From the NCBI RefSeq assembly GCF_046297595.1, contig NZ_JBKBHT010000001.1, positions 124,001-188,000 on the forward strand: a stretch of 64,000 nt of DNA, read 5' to 3'. Numbering within the stretch: the first letter of the stretch is position 1; each line of letters begins with the position of its first letter. The DNA comes from Ferrovibrio sp046297595 (GTDB taxonomy: Bacteria; Pseudomonadota; Alphaproteobacteria; Ferrovibrionales; Ferrovibrionaceae). Shown piece after piece: positions 8,136 through 16,275 of the stretch. The notes under the pieces were generated by a model. That model saw only the letters and a program-made list of their open reading frames with translations. It made no database searches and had not been told where the DNA came from. The position numbers were made by a program, and so were the translations under genes.

Positions 8136-9119
8136 ATGAAACTCGCCTCGCTGCGGCATGGCCGCGACGGACGCCTTTGTGTGGTCAGCCGCGACCTCAC
8201 CCGCATGCTGCCAGTCGACCAGCTCTGCCCCACTTTGCAGATGGCCCTCGATTCCTGGGCCGTGATGGCGCCGAAGCTGCAGGCCGTGTACGACGCCCTG
8301 AACAAGGGCGAAGCGACCGACGCGATTCCGTTCGATGCCGGCAAGCTGGCCTCGCCGCTGCCGCGCGCCTATCAATGGTGCGACGGCTCGGCCTATCTCA
8401 ATCATGTCGAGCTGGTGCGCAAAGCACGCGGCGCGCAGATGCCGCCGGAATTCCTGCATGATCCGCTGATGTATCAGGGCGGCTCGGATGACTTCTTAGC
8501 CCCCACCGCCGACATCCCGGTGGCCGACGAGGCCTATGGCATCGATTTCGAGGGCGAGGTCGCCGCCATCACCGGCGATGTGCCGATGGGGGCCTCCAGT
8601 GCCGAGGCGGCGAAGCATATCCGCCTGCTGATGCTGGTGAACGATGTTTCGCTCCGCAACCTGATCCCGGCCGAACTGGCCAAGGGTTTCGGCTTCTTCC
8701 ACGGCAAACCCTCCACCGCCTTCTCGCCGGTGGCCGTCACGCCCGACGAGCTGGGCGATGCCTGGAAGGATTCGAAGGTCTGTCGTCCGCTGGTGACGCA
8801 TCTGAACGGCAAAAAGTTCGGCGAACCCGATGCCGGCGCCGACATGCAGTTCAGCCTGGCCGACCTGGCTGCCCATGCGGCGAAGACCCGCAACCTGAAG
8901 GCCGGCTGCATCGTCGGTTCGGGCACGGTGTCCAACCGCGACGCCTCGAAGGGCTTCTCCTGCTTGGCCGAGATCCGCATGATCGAGACGATCAACGAGG
9001 GCAAGCCGAAGACGCCGTTCATGAAGTTCGGCGACCATGTGCGCATCGAGATGTTCGATGCCGCCGGTAAGTCGATCTTCGGCGCCATCGACCAGACAGT
9101 GGTCAGGTACTCCCTCTGA
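8136..9119 (+). CDS. Fumarylacetoacetase / fumarylacetoacetate hydrolase family protein
   Basis: Last enzyme of tyrosine catabolism, cleaving fumarylacetoacetate to fumarate and acetoacetate. The 327-residue protein has the FAH fold; the metal-binding acidic cluster is seen in YGIDFEGEVAAITGDVP (residues about 127-143) and the family segments SLRNLIP and KPSTAFSPVAVTPDELG follow. GGGAGAT precedes ATG 8136. Its place directly after hpd and hmgA supports the fumarylacetoacetase role over other FAH-family hydrolases. The REP-like element in the 122-base gap before it may set a different expression level from hmgA. Confidence 0.9.
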   Translation: MKLASLRHGRDGRLCVVSRDLTRMLPVDQLCPTLQMALDSWAVMAPKLQAVYDALNKGEATDAIPFDAGKLASPLPRAYQWCDGSAYLNHVELVRKARGAQMPPEFLHDPLMYQGGSDDFLAPTADIPVADEAYGIDFEGEVAAITGDVPMGASSAEAAKHIRLLMLVNDVSLRNLIPAELAKGFGFFHGKPSTAFSPVAVTPDELGDAWKDSKVCRPLVTHLNGKKFGEPDAGADMQFSLADLAAHAAKTRNLKAGCIVGSGTVSNRDASKGFSCLAEIRMIETINEGKPKTPFMKFGDHVRIEMFDAAGKSIFGAIDQTVVRYSL

Positions 9120-9129
9120 TCTCCCAATC

Positions 9130-9213
9130 GTCATGGCCGGACTTGTTCCGGCCATCCACGTCTTGGCACTGTCAAAAAAACTCGTGGATGCCCGGGCCAA
9201 GCCCGGGCATGAC
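9130..9213. repeat. Dispersed palindromic (REP-like) element 2
   Basis: An 84-base element after fah, again bounded by GTCAT and ATGAC. The left hairpin is GGCCGG/CCGGCC, the right hairpin GCCCGGG/CCCGGGC, and the internal CCACG and CGTGG pair with each other across a loop containing a run of A, so the whole element can fold into one cruciform. It shares the TGCCCGGGCCAAGCCCGGGC-type right half with elements 1 and 3. Confidence 0.8.
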
Positions 9214-9258
9214 GTGTATGTTATGGTGATTGCTTGATGCTCACCTTGATCGCCCACC

Positions 9259-9705
9259 ATGGACATCACCACCGAAATCCTGATCGATGCGCCGCCGGCC
9301 CGGGTCTGGGCCGTGCTGGCCGACTTCGCCACCTATGGCGCGTGGAACCCCTTCATGCCGCAGATTTTCGGCACACCGCAGGCCGGCGCGCGCCTGCGCG
9401 TACGCATCGTGCCGCCCGGCAGCGGTGGCATGACCTTCCGTCCCCGCCTGCTGACTGTCACGCCCGAACGGGAACTGCGCTGGCGCGGCCACCTGCTGGT
9501 CCCCGGCCTGTTCGATGGCGAACACCGTTTCCGGCTTGAGCCAACCGATGGCGGGCAACGCACGCTGTTCCGCCATGGCGAGTCGTTCTCCGGCCTGCTG
9601 CTGCCGGTGATCTTCGGGGCCCGCGCACAGGCCGCGACCCGCGCCGGCTTCGAGGCGATGAATGCCGCCCTCAAGCGACGTGCCGAGTCGGCCGCGACCG
9701 CGTGA
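9259..9705 (+). CDS. SRPBCC (START-like) domain protein
   Basis: A 148-residue single-domain protein of the polyketide-cyclase/START-like superfamily, recognised by the start ITTEILIDAPPARVWAVLADFATYGAWNPF, split here as a beta-strand, the DAPPARVWAVLAD helix and the WNPF turn, followed by alternating strands and a long C-terminal helix. Members bind small hydrophobic ligands in a cavity; the ligand here is unknown. No signal peptide. It lies downstream of the tyrosine cluster, separated by REP-like element 2, so a link to that pathway is only positional. Confidence 0.8.
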   Translation: MDITTEILIDAPPARVWAVLADFATYGAWNPFMPQIFGTPQAGARLRVRIVPPGSGGMTFRPRLLTVTPERELRWRGHLLVPGLFDGEHRFRLEPTDGGQRTLFRHGESFSGLLLPVIFGARAQAATRAGFEAMNAALKRRAESAATA

Positions 9706-9793
9706 CAGCCCTATGTGACAGCCGTCACGTTGATATTGCTCCGCCCTCCTCTAGCTGGGCTATGCTGCCGCAGCCATCGCATGGGAGGGGATC

Positions 9794-10435
9794 ATGGCAC
9801 TGACTTTCTACTACGGTTCGGGTTCGCCTTTTGCCTGGCGCGTCTGGCTGGCGCTCGAACACAAGGGCCTCAGCTATGACCTGAAGGTCCTCTCCTTCGA
9901 CAAACGCGAACACAAGACACCGGAATTCCTGGCGATCAATCCGCGCGGCGAGGTGCCGGCCCTGGTGGATGACGGTTTCGCCATCTTCGAATCCAACGCC
10001 ATCGTGGAATACATCGCCGAGCGCTGGCCCGAAGGCCCTTCGCTGCTCCCGGCCGATCTGCACCAGCGCGCCATCCAGCGCCGCATGATCCGCGAGATCG
10101 ACAACCATTTCGTCGAAGCGGTCGAGATGATGGTCCGACCGCTGCTCGAACCCGGCCTGCCCGATGCCGCCGAACGCACGGCCAAAGGCCTCGCCGCCCT
10201 GCGCACGGAATTCGCCTATTGGGAAAAGCTGCTGACCAGCGACTGGTTCGGCGGCGGCGCGCCTTCGGCGGCCGATTTCACGCTCTATCCCAGCGTCGCC
10301 ATGCTGGGCCGCATCGAGACCCGCAAGCCCGGCACGGTACCGGCCGATCTGGTCACGCCGAAGATGGGCGCCTGGCAGCAGCGCATGCGCGCCCTGCCGA
10401 TCACCGAGAAAACCTGGCCGCCACACTGGCGGTGA
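9794..10435 (+). CDS. Glutathione S-transferase family protein
   Basis: A 213-residue cytosolic GST. The N-terminal thioredoxin-like domain has YYGSGSPFAWRVWLALEHKG, then NPRGEVPALVDDG and ESNAIVEYIAE for glutathione contact; the helical C-terminal domain contains GGGAPSAADFTLYP with the N-capping box. The catalytic residue is probably the serine in GSGSPFAW, but the class is not clear. It is distinct from the zeta-class maiA at 2.7-3.3 kb. GGGAGGGG precedes ATG 9794. Substrate unknown. Confidence 0.85.
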   Translation: MALTFYYGSGSPFAWRVWLALEHKGLSYDLKVLSFDKREHKTPEFLAINPRGEVPALVDDGFAIFESNAIVEYIAERWPEGPSLLPADLHQRAIQRRMIREIDNHFVEAVEMMVRPLLEPGLPDAAERTAKGLAALRTEFAYWEKLLTSDWFGGGAPSAADFTLYPSVAMLGRIETRKPGTVPADLVTPKMGAWQQRMRALPITEKTWPPHWR

Positions 10436-10504
10436 AATTATCACTTTCAGAACTAATGACACTAAAGCCGAAAAACAGACCTGCGTAGCTGGTGTTGGTC
10501 ACAA

Positions 10505-11164
10505 TTAGCCAACACCAGACTCCTGCCTTAGCGCATCCTCGAAGTCAGCCAAATCTGCAATTTCCTCCACTAATGGCGATGTAGTAAAAAATCCCGCGTC
10601 ATCAAAAGTCGGTGGAGTTATGACCAAGCCTGAGCGCATAGCGCTAGTTAACGCAGCGCGCAAATGTTCATCAGTGAGAAAATATTTCGGCACCGCCACA
10701 GTAACCAGCACGCGCCATAATTCTTCACAGTTGACGAAATCACCCTCAAGCTTGGTTTTGTGAAGCAGCATTATTGCAAGGACTTCTGCCCTCGACAGCA
10801 TGGACAGAATATCTGCATAGCGAAAAAAATCCTCAGTGTATAAGCGATCTCGCGTAGCTTGGCCGGCCATAACTTTAGCCATAAGCCTTAAATTCAAACG
10901 GGCCTTATTTTCGCGGATAGCCGAGAAATATCTAAACAATACTCCGCCAAGCTCATCTTCACTTTCTACATTCAGTTTGTCGATTTTTGCTTTTCGAAAT
11001 TCATCAATAAGGATGTCTCTCGCCTGCTCAAAGCGCCTTTTCAGATACGATCCGATAGCCGTCTGCGCAGCGAGACCAGTTATAGCTGAGCCGTTTATGC
11101 TAAAAGCAGCAAGCATGTCGCCAATAGCCGCGCCAATTAGTGATGGTAAATTTTCGCGCTCCAT
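10505..11164 (-). CDS. Hypothetical protein, AT-rich orphan gene
   Basis: A 219-residue protein that I do not recognise. The ATG at 11164 is preceded by GGAGGGAG, a strong ribosome site, which supports it over the longer frame to 11242 that runs into the MBL gene. The N-terminal part has a Gly/Ala-rich stretch (LIGAAIGDMLAAFSINGSAI) that could be a hydrophobic hairpin, followed by a charged helical segment and a C-terminal half that reads like a winged-helix or helical bundle; no catalytic motif is evident. Base composition and codon use are clearly more AT-rich than both neighbours, which suggests acquisition by transfer. Confidence 0.6.
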   Translation of the reverse strand: MERENLPSLIGAAIGDMLAAFSINGSAITGLAAQTAIGSYLKRRFEQARDILIDEFRKAKIDKLNVESEDELGGVLFRYFSAIRENKARLNLRLMAKVMAGQATRDRLYTEDFFRYADILSMLSRAEVLAIMLLHKTKLEGDFVNCEELWRVLVTVAVPKYFLTDEHLRAALTSAMRSGLVITPPTFDDAGFFTTSPLVEEIADLADFEDALRQESGVG

Positions 11165-11201
11165 TGCTCTCCCTCCGCTTAGGGCGCAGGTTATTACATC
11201 C

Positions 11202-11894
11202 TTACTTTGAATGTTCGATCCCCAGCGCGCGGTCCGACACAAAGGGATTGCCCTGCCGCTCCTGCCCGAAGGTGGAGAGCGGGCCGTGGCCGGGCACGAA
11301 GGTGATGTCGTCGCCCAGCGGGAACAGGCGTTCGCGGATCGAGCGGATCAGGTCGGCATGGTTGCCGCGCGGAAAATCCGTGCGGCCGATCGACCCCTGG
11401 AACAGCACGTCGCCCACCAAAGCCACGCGCGACGGCGCATGCACGAACACCACGTGGCCCGGCGTGTGGCCGGGGCAGTGGTAGACATCCAGGGTGAGGT
11501 TGCCCACCGTCACCGTGTCGCCGTTTTCCAGCCAGCGGTCGGGCGTGAAGCTGCGCGAAGGCGGAAAACCATACTGCTTGGCCGCCTGCGGCATGCCCTC
11601 GATCCAGAAGGCATCGTCGCGATGCGGCCCCTCGATGGGCAGGTTCAGCTTTTCGGCAATGTCCTTCACCGCGCCGGCATGATCCAGATGCCCGTGCGTG
11701 ACCAGCAGTTTTTCCAGTGTCACGCCGCGCCGTTCGGCGGCGGCCAGGAGTTGCTCGGCTTCGCCCCCGGCATCCACCAGCGCGCCGCGCATGGTCTCCG
11801 GGCACCAGATCAGCGAGCAGTTCTGCTGAAACGGGGTGACGGGGTTGATCTCGGCATGCAGGCGGGGCTGCGGGGCGGATGTCTCGGCAGTCAT
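11202..11894 (-). CDS. MBL-fold metallo-hydrolase (glyoxalase II-like, YcbL type)
   Basis: A 230-residue cytosolic metallo-beta-lactamase fold hydrolase. The metal motif is THGHLDHAG near residues 65-73, followed by CPGHTPGH, GDVLFQGSIGRTDFPRG with the bridging Asp, and the final metal His in PGHGPLSTFGQE. The compact length without the glyoxalase II C-terminal domain matches the YcbL/short-GloB group, which act on hydroxyacyl-glutathione or related thioesters. It is transcribed toward the AT-rich orphan, 37 bases away. Substrate is inferred only at family level. Confidence 0.88.
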   Translation of the reverse strand: MTAETSAPQPRLHAEINPVTPFQQNCSLIWCPETMRGALVDAGGEAEQLLAAAERRGVTLEKLLVTHGHLDHAGAVKDIAEKLNLPIEGPHRDDAFWIEGMPQAAKQYGFPPSRSFTPDRWLENGDTVTVGNLTLDVYHCPGHTPGHVVFVHAPSRVALVGDVLFQGSIGRTDFPRGNHADLIRSIRERLFPLGDDITFVPGHGPLSTFGQERQGNPFVSDRALGIEHSK

Positions 11895-11953
11895 GCTATC
11901 GGCTTAGCCCGCAAATGCCGGATTGGCAATCGCCCAGGAGTGGAACAGCGGGC

Positions 11954-13432
11954 TCAGATCGTGCTGTCGAGATAACGGCCCGATCCCAGGGTGGACAACC
12001 CGGAACCCGATTGCCCATATCCGGTCAGACCGGGAGTCAGACGGTCGGATTCATCGCGGTCGAAACCGAAGCCCTTGCTGGCGTCGCGCGTGTCGCCGTC
12101 ATCGATGCCGAACCGGTTGCGGTCCTTATCTTCCTCGTCGTCGGACAGGGTCACCAGTGCCTGCAGGTTCGGCACCGGCGGCGGCGGTTCGCTCAGTTTG
12201 CGCAAAGGCTGGAACTGGTCCTGGACGGCCTGATAGACCGCCACCACCCGCTCCACGATCTCCACCCTCGGCACCAGCGTGGTTTCTTCCGTCACCACCA
12301 GCTCTTTCAAGCCCGGAGTAGCCGGAACCGCCGGCTGGCCGGGAACCACCACTGTCTGGGTCGTGTTCGTCACGCTGGCATAACGATCGAGGATACTCTC
12401 CAGGCCTTCCGTGGCCTGCTGCCGCAGCCGGTCATCGGCATTGCCGGCGATGTCCTGCAGGGTGGAGACATCCTTCAGCGCCGTCTGCAGCCGCTGGATC
12501 GCCTGCAGATCGAGCGAACCGCCGCGCAGGTCGTTCAGCGTCTGGTCCAGGATGTCGGCGATCCGTGCGGCATAACGGCCATTGCCGTTCGAGGGTTCGC
12601 CGCCGATCCGCTGCAGGAAGTTTTCCAGTGCCGGCACGGCATTGGGCTCATCGTCCAGCGCCCGGCCCAGCCGCTCGATGGCCGAACCTACGGCGCGCAG
12701 GGAATCGTTGCGCGGATTGCCGTCATACAGCCGGCGGTCGCCCAGCCGGAAGATCACGTCGCGCAAAGCATCGGCAGCACGGCCGTTGGTGCTGGAGGCC
12801 AGTTCGCCCAGGCCGGCGGCGATCTTGATGAAAAAGCCCGGATCACGGAACAGGTCGGAGAATTGCAGGCCATCCTCGCCGATCACGCTGTTCTCGATGC
12901 GGCGGATGATGCCGGCCAGGGCATCGCCGGCCTCGGCGCTGCCGATCTTGTTACTGAACTGCTGCAATTCGCGGGTCAGGGCCGGCACAAAACGCGACGG
13001 CAATTCGCCGCTGCCGCGGCGGAACTGCTCGATCAGTTCATTAAGGGCGCCAAGCGCGTTCTGGTCTAGGCGACCCTCGGTGACCGTGGTGGTGGTCGTG
13101 CTGTCGGGTGTGCCCGGGCTGCCGGGCGTGCCGCCGGTCTCGATCACCTGGATGCGGCGGCGGATTTCGGCCTCCAGCCGGGTCCGCTCCTCCAGCGTCA
13201 CCTCCTGGCGCACCGTGTTCAGTATCGCGCCATTCTGCAGCGCGGCGAATGTATTGTTGCTGATACGCGGGGTGTCGAAGCGCAGAATCGCCGGGGCCCG
13301 CTGCGCGCCGTTTTTTTCCGGCTGGTTCAACGGGGACGGCAGCAATGGATTCTTCCGATTGCCGGTATTTTCCGCCGTGGATGAGCCTGTCAGGACGGAG
13401 AGCGCAGCGCGCCCCCCCACGGCATCAACCAT
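11954..13432 (-). CDS. Hypothetical 492-residue low-complexity / helical protein
   Basis: No family is recognised. From the N terminus: about 90 polar residues, a Pro/Thr linker (GTPGSPGTPDSTTTTTV, near residues 101-117), a long mainly helical middle of about 230 residues rich in Arg, Leu and Asp (LGELASS, IERLGRALDDEP, LQRLQTALKDV-like segments), a second Pro-Val linker with VVVPGQPAVPATPG, an acidic segment (SDDEEDKDRN) and a Gly/Ser/Tyr tail. There is no signal peptide or membrane segment. Coding is supported by codon structure and length, with no competing frame of known family. The start ATG at 13432 has AACCTC-type weak spacing, so the exact start is uncertain. A substrate for secretion or an appendage-associated protein is possible but not shown. 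Confidence 0.65.
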   Translation of the reverse strand: MVDAVGGRAALSVLTGSSTAENTGNRKNPLLPSPLNQPEKNGAQRAPAILRFDTPRISNNTFAALQNGAILNTVRQEVTLEERTRLEAEIRRRIQVIETGGTPGSPGTPDSTTTTTVTEGRLDQNALGALNELIEQFRRGSGELPSRFVPALTRELQQFSNKIGSAEAGDALAGIIRRIENSVIGEDGLQFSDLFRDPGFFIKIAAGLGELASSTNGRAADALRDVIFRLGDRRLYDGNPRNDSLRAVGSAIERLGRALDDEPNAVPALENFLQRIGGEPSNGNGRYAARIADILDQTLNDLRGGSLDLQAIQRLQTALKDVSTLQDIAGNADDRLRQQATEGLESILDRYASVTNTTQTVVVPGQPAVPATPGLKELVVTEETTLVPRVEIVERVVAVYQAVQDQFQPLRKLSEPPPPVPNLQALVTLSDDEEDKDRNRFGIDDGDTRDASKGFGFDRDESDRLTPGLTGYGQSGSGLSTLGSGRYLDSTI

Positions 13433-13857
13433 GAGGTTGTCTTAACACAACTAACAATTATGCCAATACCGCAGTTCCGCGAGCTTCCCGGCGCACCGCA
13501 ACCCAGGCGTTAAGTATAAATTGCGCCGATAATTATCAGTAAACGGCGAAAATGAAGCGCGGCGGGCAAATTGCCGTTAACCTTACCCGCGCCCCGCACC
13601 ACCACCGAAACGAGTACATCCTGTGGTCAGGAACAGACCTGCATTCCCATACCTATGCGGGATGCCGTAATGCAGGTTCGCCTTTTCATAGATAGAATGG
13701 CCTAGTCCGATCCGGGCGGGAGCAGCCCAGGGCGCACACCCAGCGCCGCCGGGACGGCGCGCCACCCCTTCCGCCCCTGCCCTGCTTGATCAACGGGTTG
13801 CCCGGGACGAAACGATAGTGTACGGCAAATGCCGGTCATTCGGAGCGATCACATCTC
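13433..13857. other. 425-base intergenic region with an extended hairpin
   Basis: It must hold the promoters of the divergent 492-residue gene and aroQ. The most structured part is 13637-13677: ACCTGCATT (13637-13645) and AATGCAGGT (13669-13677) form a perfect 9-bp stem, while GCATTCCCAT (13641-13650) can instead pair with ATGCGGGATGC (13655-13665), so two mutually exclusive folds exist. A perfect 10-bp palindrome GATAATTATC lies at about 13528-13537. I find no small gene, tRNA or known RNA family here. Confidence 0.4.
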
Positions 13858-14358
13858 ATGGCGCAGCAGCGGAAAAAGTCGGGCGGCAAGGCTTCCGGAT
13901 CGAAGGCTTCCTCGCCGAAGACCTCCACGCCCGTGATCTACGTGCTGAACGGCCCGAACCTGAACATGCTGGGCCTGCGCCAGCCCGAGATTTACGGCCG
14001 CGATACCCTGGCCGACGTGGAAAAGCTGTGCCAGGCCGCCGCCAGGCGCCTGGGCATGGCCATCGTGTTCCGCCAGAGCAATCACGAGGGCGAACTGGTC
14101 GACTGGATCCAGGAGTCGCGCACCCATGCCGATGGCATCGTGCTCAATGCTGGGGCCTATACTCATACATCGGTCGCCCTGCTCGATGCGCTGAATGCCG
14201 CCGAGAAGCCCTGTGTCGAGGTGCATCTGTCCAATATCCACCGGCGTGAGGAATTCCGCCATCATTCCTATATCTCGCTTGCCGCGAAGGGGATGATCTG
14301 CGGTTTCGGCCCGAAGGGATACGTGCTGGCGCTGGAAGCGCTGGCCGATATCGTCTGA
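13858..14358 (+). CDS. aroQ: 3-dehydroquinate dehydratase, type II
   Basis: Shikimate pathway enzyme converting 3-dehydroquinate to 3-dehydroshikimate. Type II signature VLNGPNLNMLGLRQPEIYG is at residues about 29-47, with the flexible-lid Arg and catalytic Tyr in it; the catalytic His is in VEVHLSNIHRREEFRHHS. The protein is 166 residues, about 20 longer than usual because of a Lys/Ser-rich N-terminal tail. That tail may be real or the true start may be internal, but no later ATG precedes the domain. It heads the aroQ-accB-accC run common in proteobacteria. Confidence 0.95.
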   Translation: MAQQRKKSGGKASGSKASSPKTSTPVIYVLNGPNLNMLGLRQPEIYGRDTLADVEKLCQAAARRLGMAIVFRQSNHEGELVDWIQESRTHADGIVLNAGAYTHTSVALLDALNAAEKPCVEVHLSNIHRREEFRHHSYISLAAKGMICGFGPKGYVLALEALADIV

Positions 14359-14393
14359 ACCCATTCACAGTCTACGCATCACAGGAGTAGCGC

Positions 14394-14885
14394 ATGGCAT
14401 CCGCGCCCAAGGATAAAGCCGCCAAGCCGGCCAGCAGCCGCATCGACCAGCAGATGATCCGCGACCTCGCCGACCTGCTGAACGAAACCGGCCTGACCGA
14501 GATCGAATGGAACGAAGGTGCGCTGAAAGTGCGCGTCACCAAGGGCGGCACCGTGATGGCCGCCGCCCCCATGCCGGCCTATGCCCCGGCACCGGCCGGC
14601 GCGGCGGCGGCCGCTTCGGCGCCAGCCGCCGGCAGCGACGACGCCAATCACCCGGGCGCCGTGAAGTCGCCGATGGTCGGCACCGTCTACGTGGCGCCCG
14701 AGCCCGGCGCGGCGGCCTTCGTGAAGGTTGGCGACAGCGTCAATGCAGGACAAACCGTGCTGATCGTCGAGGCCATGAAGACGATGAACCCGATCACCGC
14801 GCCGAAGGGCGGCCGCGTGGCCCGCATCCTGATCGAGAACCAGCAGCCGGTCGAATTCGGCCAGGTCCTGCTGGTCATCGAATAA
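14394..14885 (+). CDS. accB: Biotin carboxyl carrier protein of acetyl-CoA carboxylase
   Basis: Carries the biotin that shuttles CO2 between AccC and AccA/AccD in fatty acid synthesis. The 163-residue protein has an N-terminal dimerisation segment (IDQQMIRDLADLLNETGLTEIE), an Ala/Pro-rich flexible linker near residues 55-82, and the C-terminal biotinyl domain with the biotin-attachment lysine in VEAMKTMN. CAGGAG lies eight bases before ATG 14394. It is 35 bases after aroQ and 15 bases before accC. Confidence 0.97.
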   Translation: MASAPKDKAAKPASSRIDQQMIRDLADLLNETGLTEIEWNEGALKVRVTKGGTVMAAAPMPAYAPAPAGAAAAASAPAAGSDDANHPGAVKSPMVGTVYVAPEPGAAAFVKVGDSVNAGQTVLIVEAMKTMNPITAPKGGRVARILIENQQPVEFGQVLLVIE

Positions 14886-14900
14886 GCGCCGGCCGCCTCC

Positions 14901-16244
14901 ATGTTTGACAAGGTGCTGATCGCCAATCGCGGCGAGATCGCGCTCCGCATCCATCGCGCCTGCCGCGAAATGGGCATCCGCACCGTGGCGGTGCATTCCA
15001 CCGCCGATGCCGATGCCATGCATGTGCGCATCGCCGATGAATCCGTCTGTATCGGCCCGCCGCCCTCCAGCCAGAGTTACCTGAACATCCCGGCCATCAT
15101 CTCGGCCGCCGAGATCACCGGCGCCGATGCGATCCATCCCGGTTATGGTTTCCTGTCGGAGAATGCCAAGTTCGCCGAGATCGTCGAGGCCCATGGCATC
15201 ACCTTCATCGGCCCGACCTCGGAACACATCAAGCTGATGGGCGACAAGATCACCGCCAAGGACGCGGCGCGCGACCTCGGCATCCCGGTCGTGCCTGGCT
15301 CGAAGGGCGCGGTGGAGGCCGAGGAAGACGGTCTGAAACTTGCCGCCGATATGGGCTATCCGGTGCTGATCAAGGCCACCGCCGGCGGCGGCGGCCGCGG
15401 CATGAAGGTGGTGCGCTCGCCGGCCGAATTCGGCCCAGCCCTGCAGCAGGCACGCACCGAAGCGCGCAATGCCTTCGGCAACGACCAAGTCTATGTCGAG
15501 AAGTATCTCGCCCGTCCGCGCCATATCGAAATCCAGATCTTCGGCGACGGCCAGGGCGGCGCAGTGCATCTGGGCGAACGCGACTGCTCGCTGCAGCGCC
15601 GCCACCAGAAGGTACTGGAAGAAGCCCGCTCGCCCGCGCTGAACGACAGCCAGCGCAAGAAGATCGGCGACATCGCCGCCAATGCGATCGCCAAGCTGAA
15701 ATATCGCGGCGCCGGCACCATCGAATTCCTGTTCGAGAATGGCGAGTTCTATTTCATCGAGATGAACACGCGCCTGCAGGTGGAGCATCCCGTCACCGAG
15801 ATGATCACCGGCCTCGACCTGGTGCGCGAACAGCTGCGCATCGCCAATGGCGCGCCGCTGGGCTACACGCAGGACGACATCAAGTTCAACGGCCACGCCA
15901 TCGAGTGCCGCATCAATGCCGAGAACCCGCGGACCTTTGCGCCCTCGCCCGGCCGCGTCACCGATTATCACGTGCCCGGCGGGCTGGGCGTGCGCGTCGA
16001 TTCAGCGCTCTACACCGGCTATCAGATCCCGCCGCATTACGACTCGCTGATCGGCAAGCTGATCGTACACGGCACCAGCCGCAACGAATGCCTGATGCGC
16101 CTGCGCCGCTCGCTGGAGGAATATGTGATCGGCGGGCTGGAGACCACCATCCCGCTGCACTTGGCCCTGATCAACGAGTCCGATTTCGTCAACGGCGCCT
16201 ACGACATCCACTGGCTGGAAGAATTCATCGCCCGCCAGGGTTAG
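14901..16244 (+). CDS. accC: Biotin carboxylase subunit of acetyl-CoA carboxylase
   Basis: ATP-grasp enzyme that carboxylates AccB-biotin using bicarbonate. The 447-residue protein begins MFDKVLIANRGEIALRI and shows the glycine-rich ATP loop KATAGGGGRGMKVV, the HLGERDCSLQRRHQK motif, the metal-binding EFLFENGEFYFIEMNTRLQVEHPVTE region (catalytic Glu and Arg) and the GHAIECRINAE segment. Full length and intact. It forms an operon with accB; accA and accD are not in this window. Confidence 0.98.
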   Translation: MFDKVLIANRGEIALRIHRACREMGIRTVAVHSTADADAMHVRIADESVCIGPPPSSQSYLNIPAIISAAEITGADAIHPGYGFLSENAKFAEIVEAHGITFIGPTSEHIKLMGDKITAKDAARDLGIPVVPGSKGAVEAEEDGLKLAADMGYPVLIKATAGGGGRGMKVVRSPAEFGPALQQARTEARNAFGNDQVYVEKYLARPRHIEIQIFGDGQGGAVHLGERDCSLQRRHQKVLEEARSPALNDSQRKKIGDIAANAIAKLKYRGAGTIEFLFENGEFYFIEMNTRLQVEHPVTEMITGLDLVREQLRIANGAPLGYTQDDIKFNGHAIECRINAENPRTFAPSPGRVTDYHVPGGLGVRVDSALYTGYQIPPHYDSLIGKLIVHGTSRNECLMRLRRSLEEYVIGGLETTIPLHLALINESDFVNGAYDIHWLEEFIARQG

Positions 16245-16275
16245 GGATTTTCGGGATGCGCACTAGCTCCTGGCC

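Noticed and set aside
13525..13532. Sigma-28 type -10 box GCCGATAA
   Set aside because: The required TAAA box about 15 bases upstream is missing and no motility gene follows.
13621..13680. SRP RNA (4.5S) because of GGTCAGG
   Set aside because: The conserved GGAAGCAGC-type apical loop sequence is absent and the hairpin is too short.
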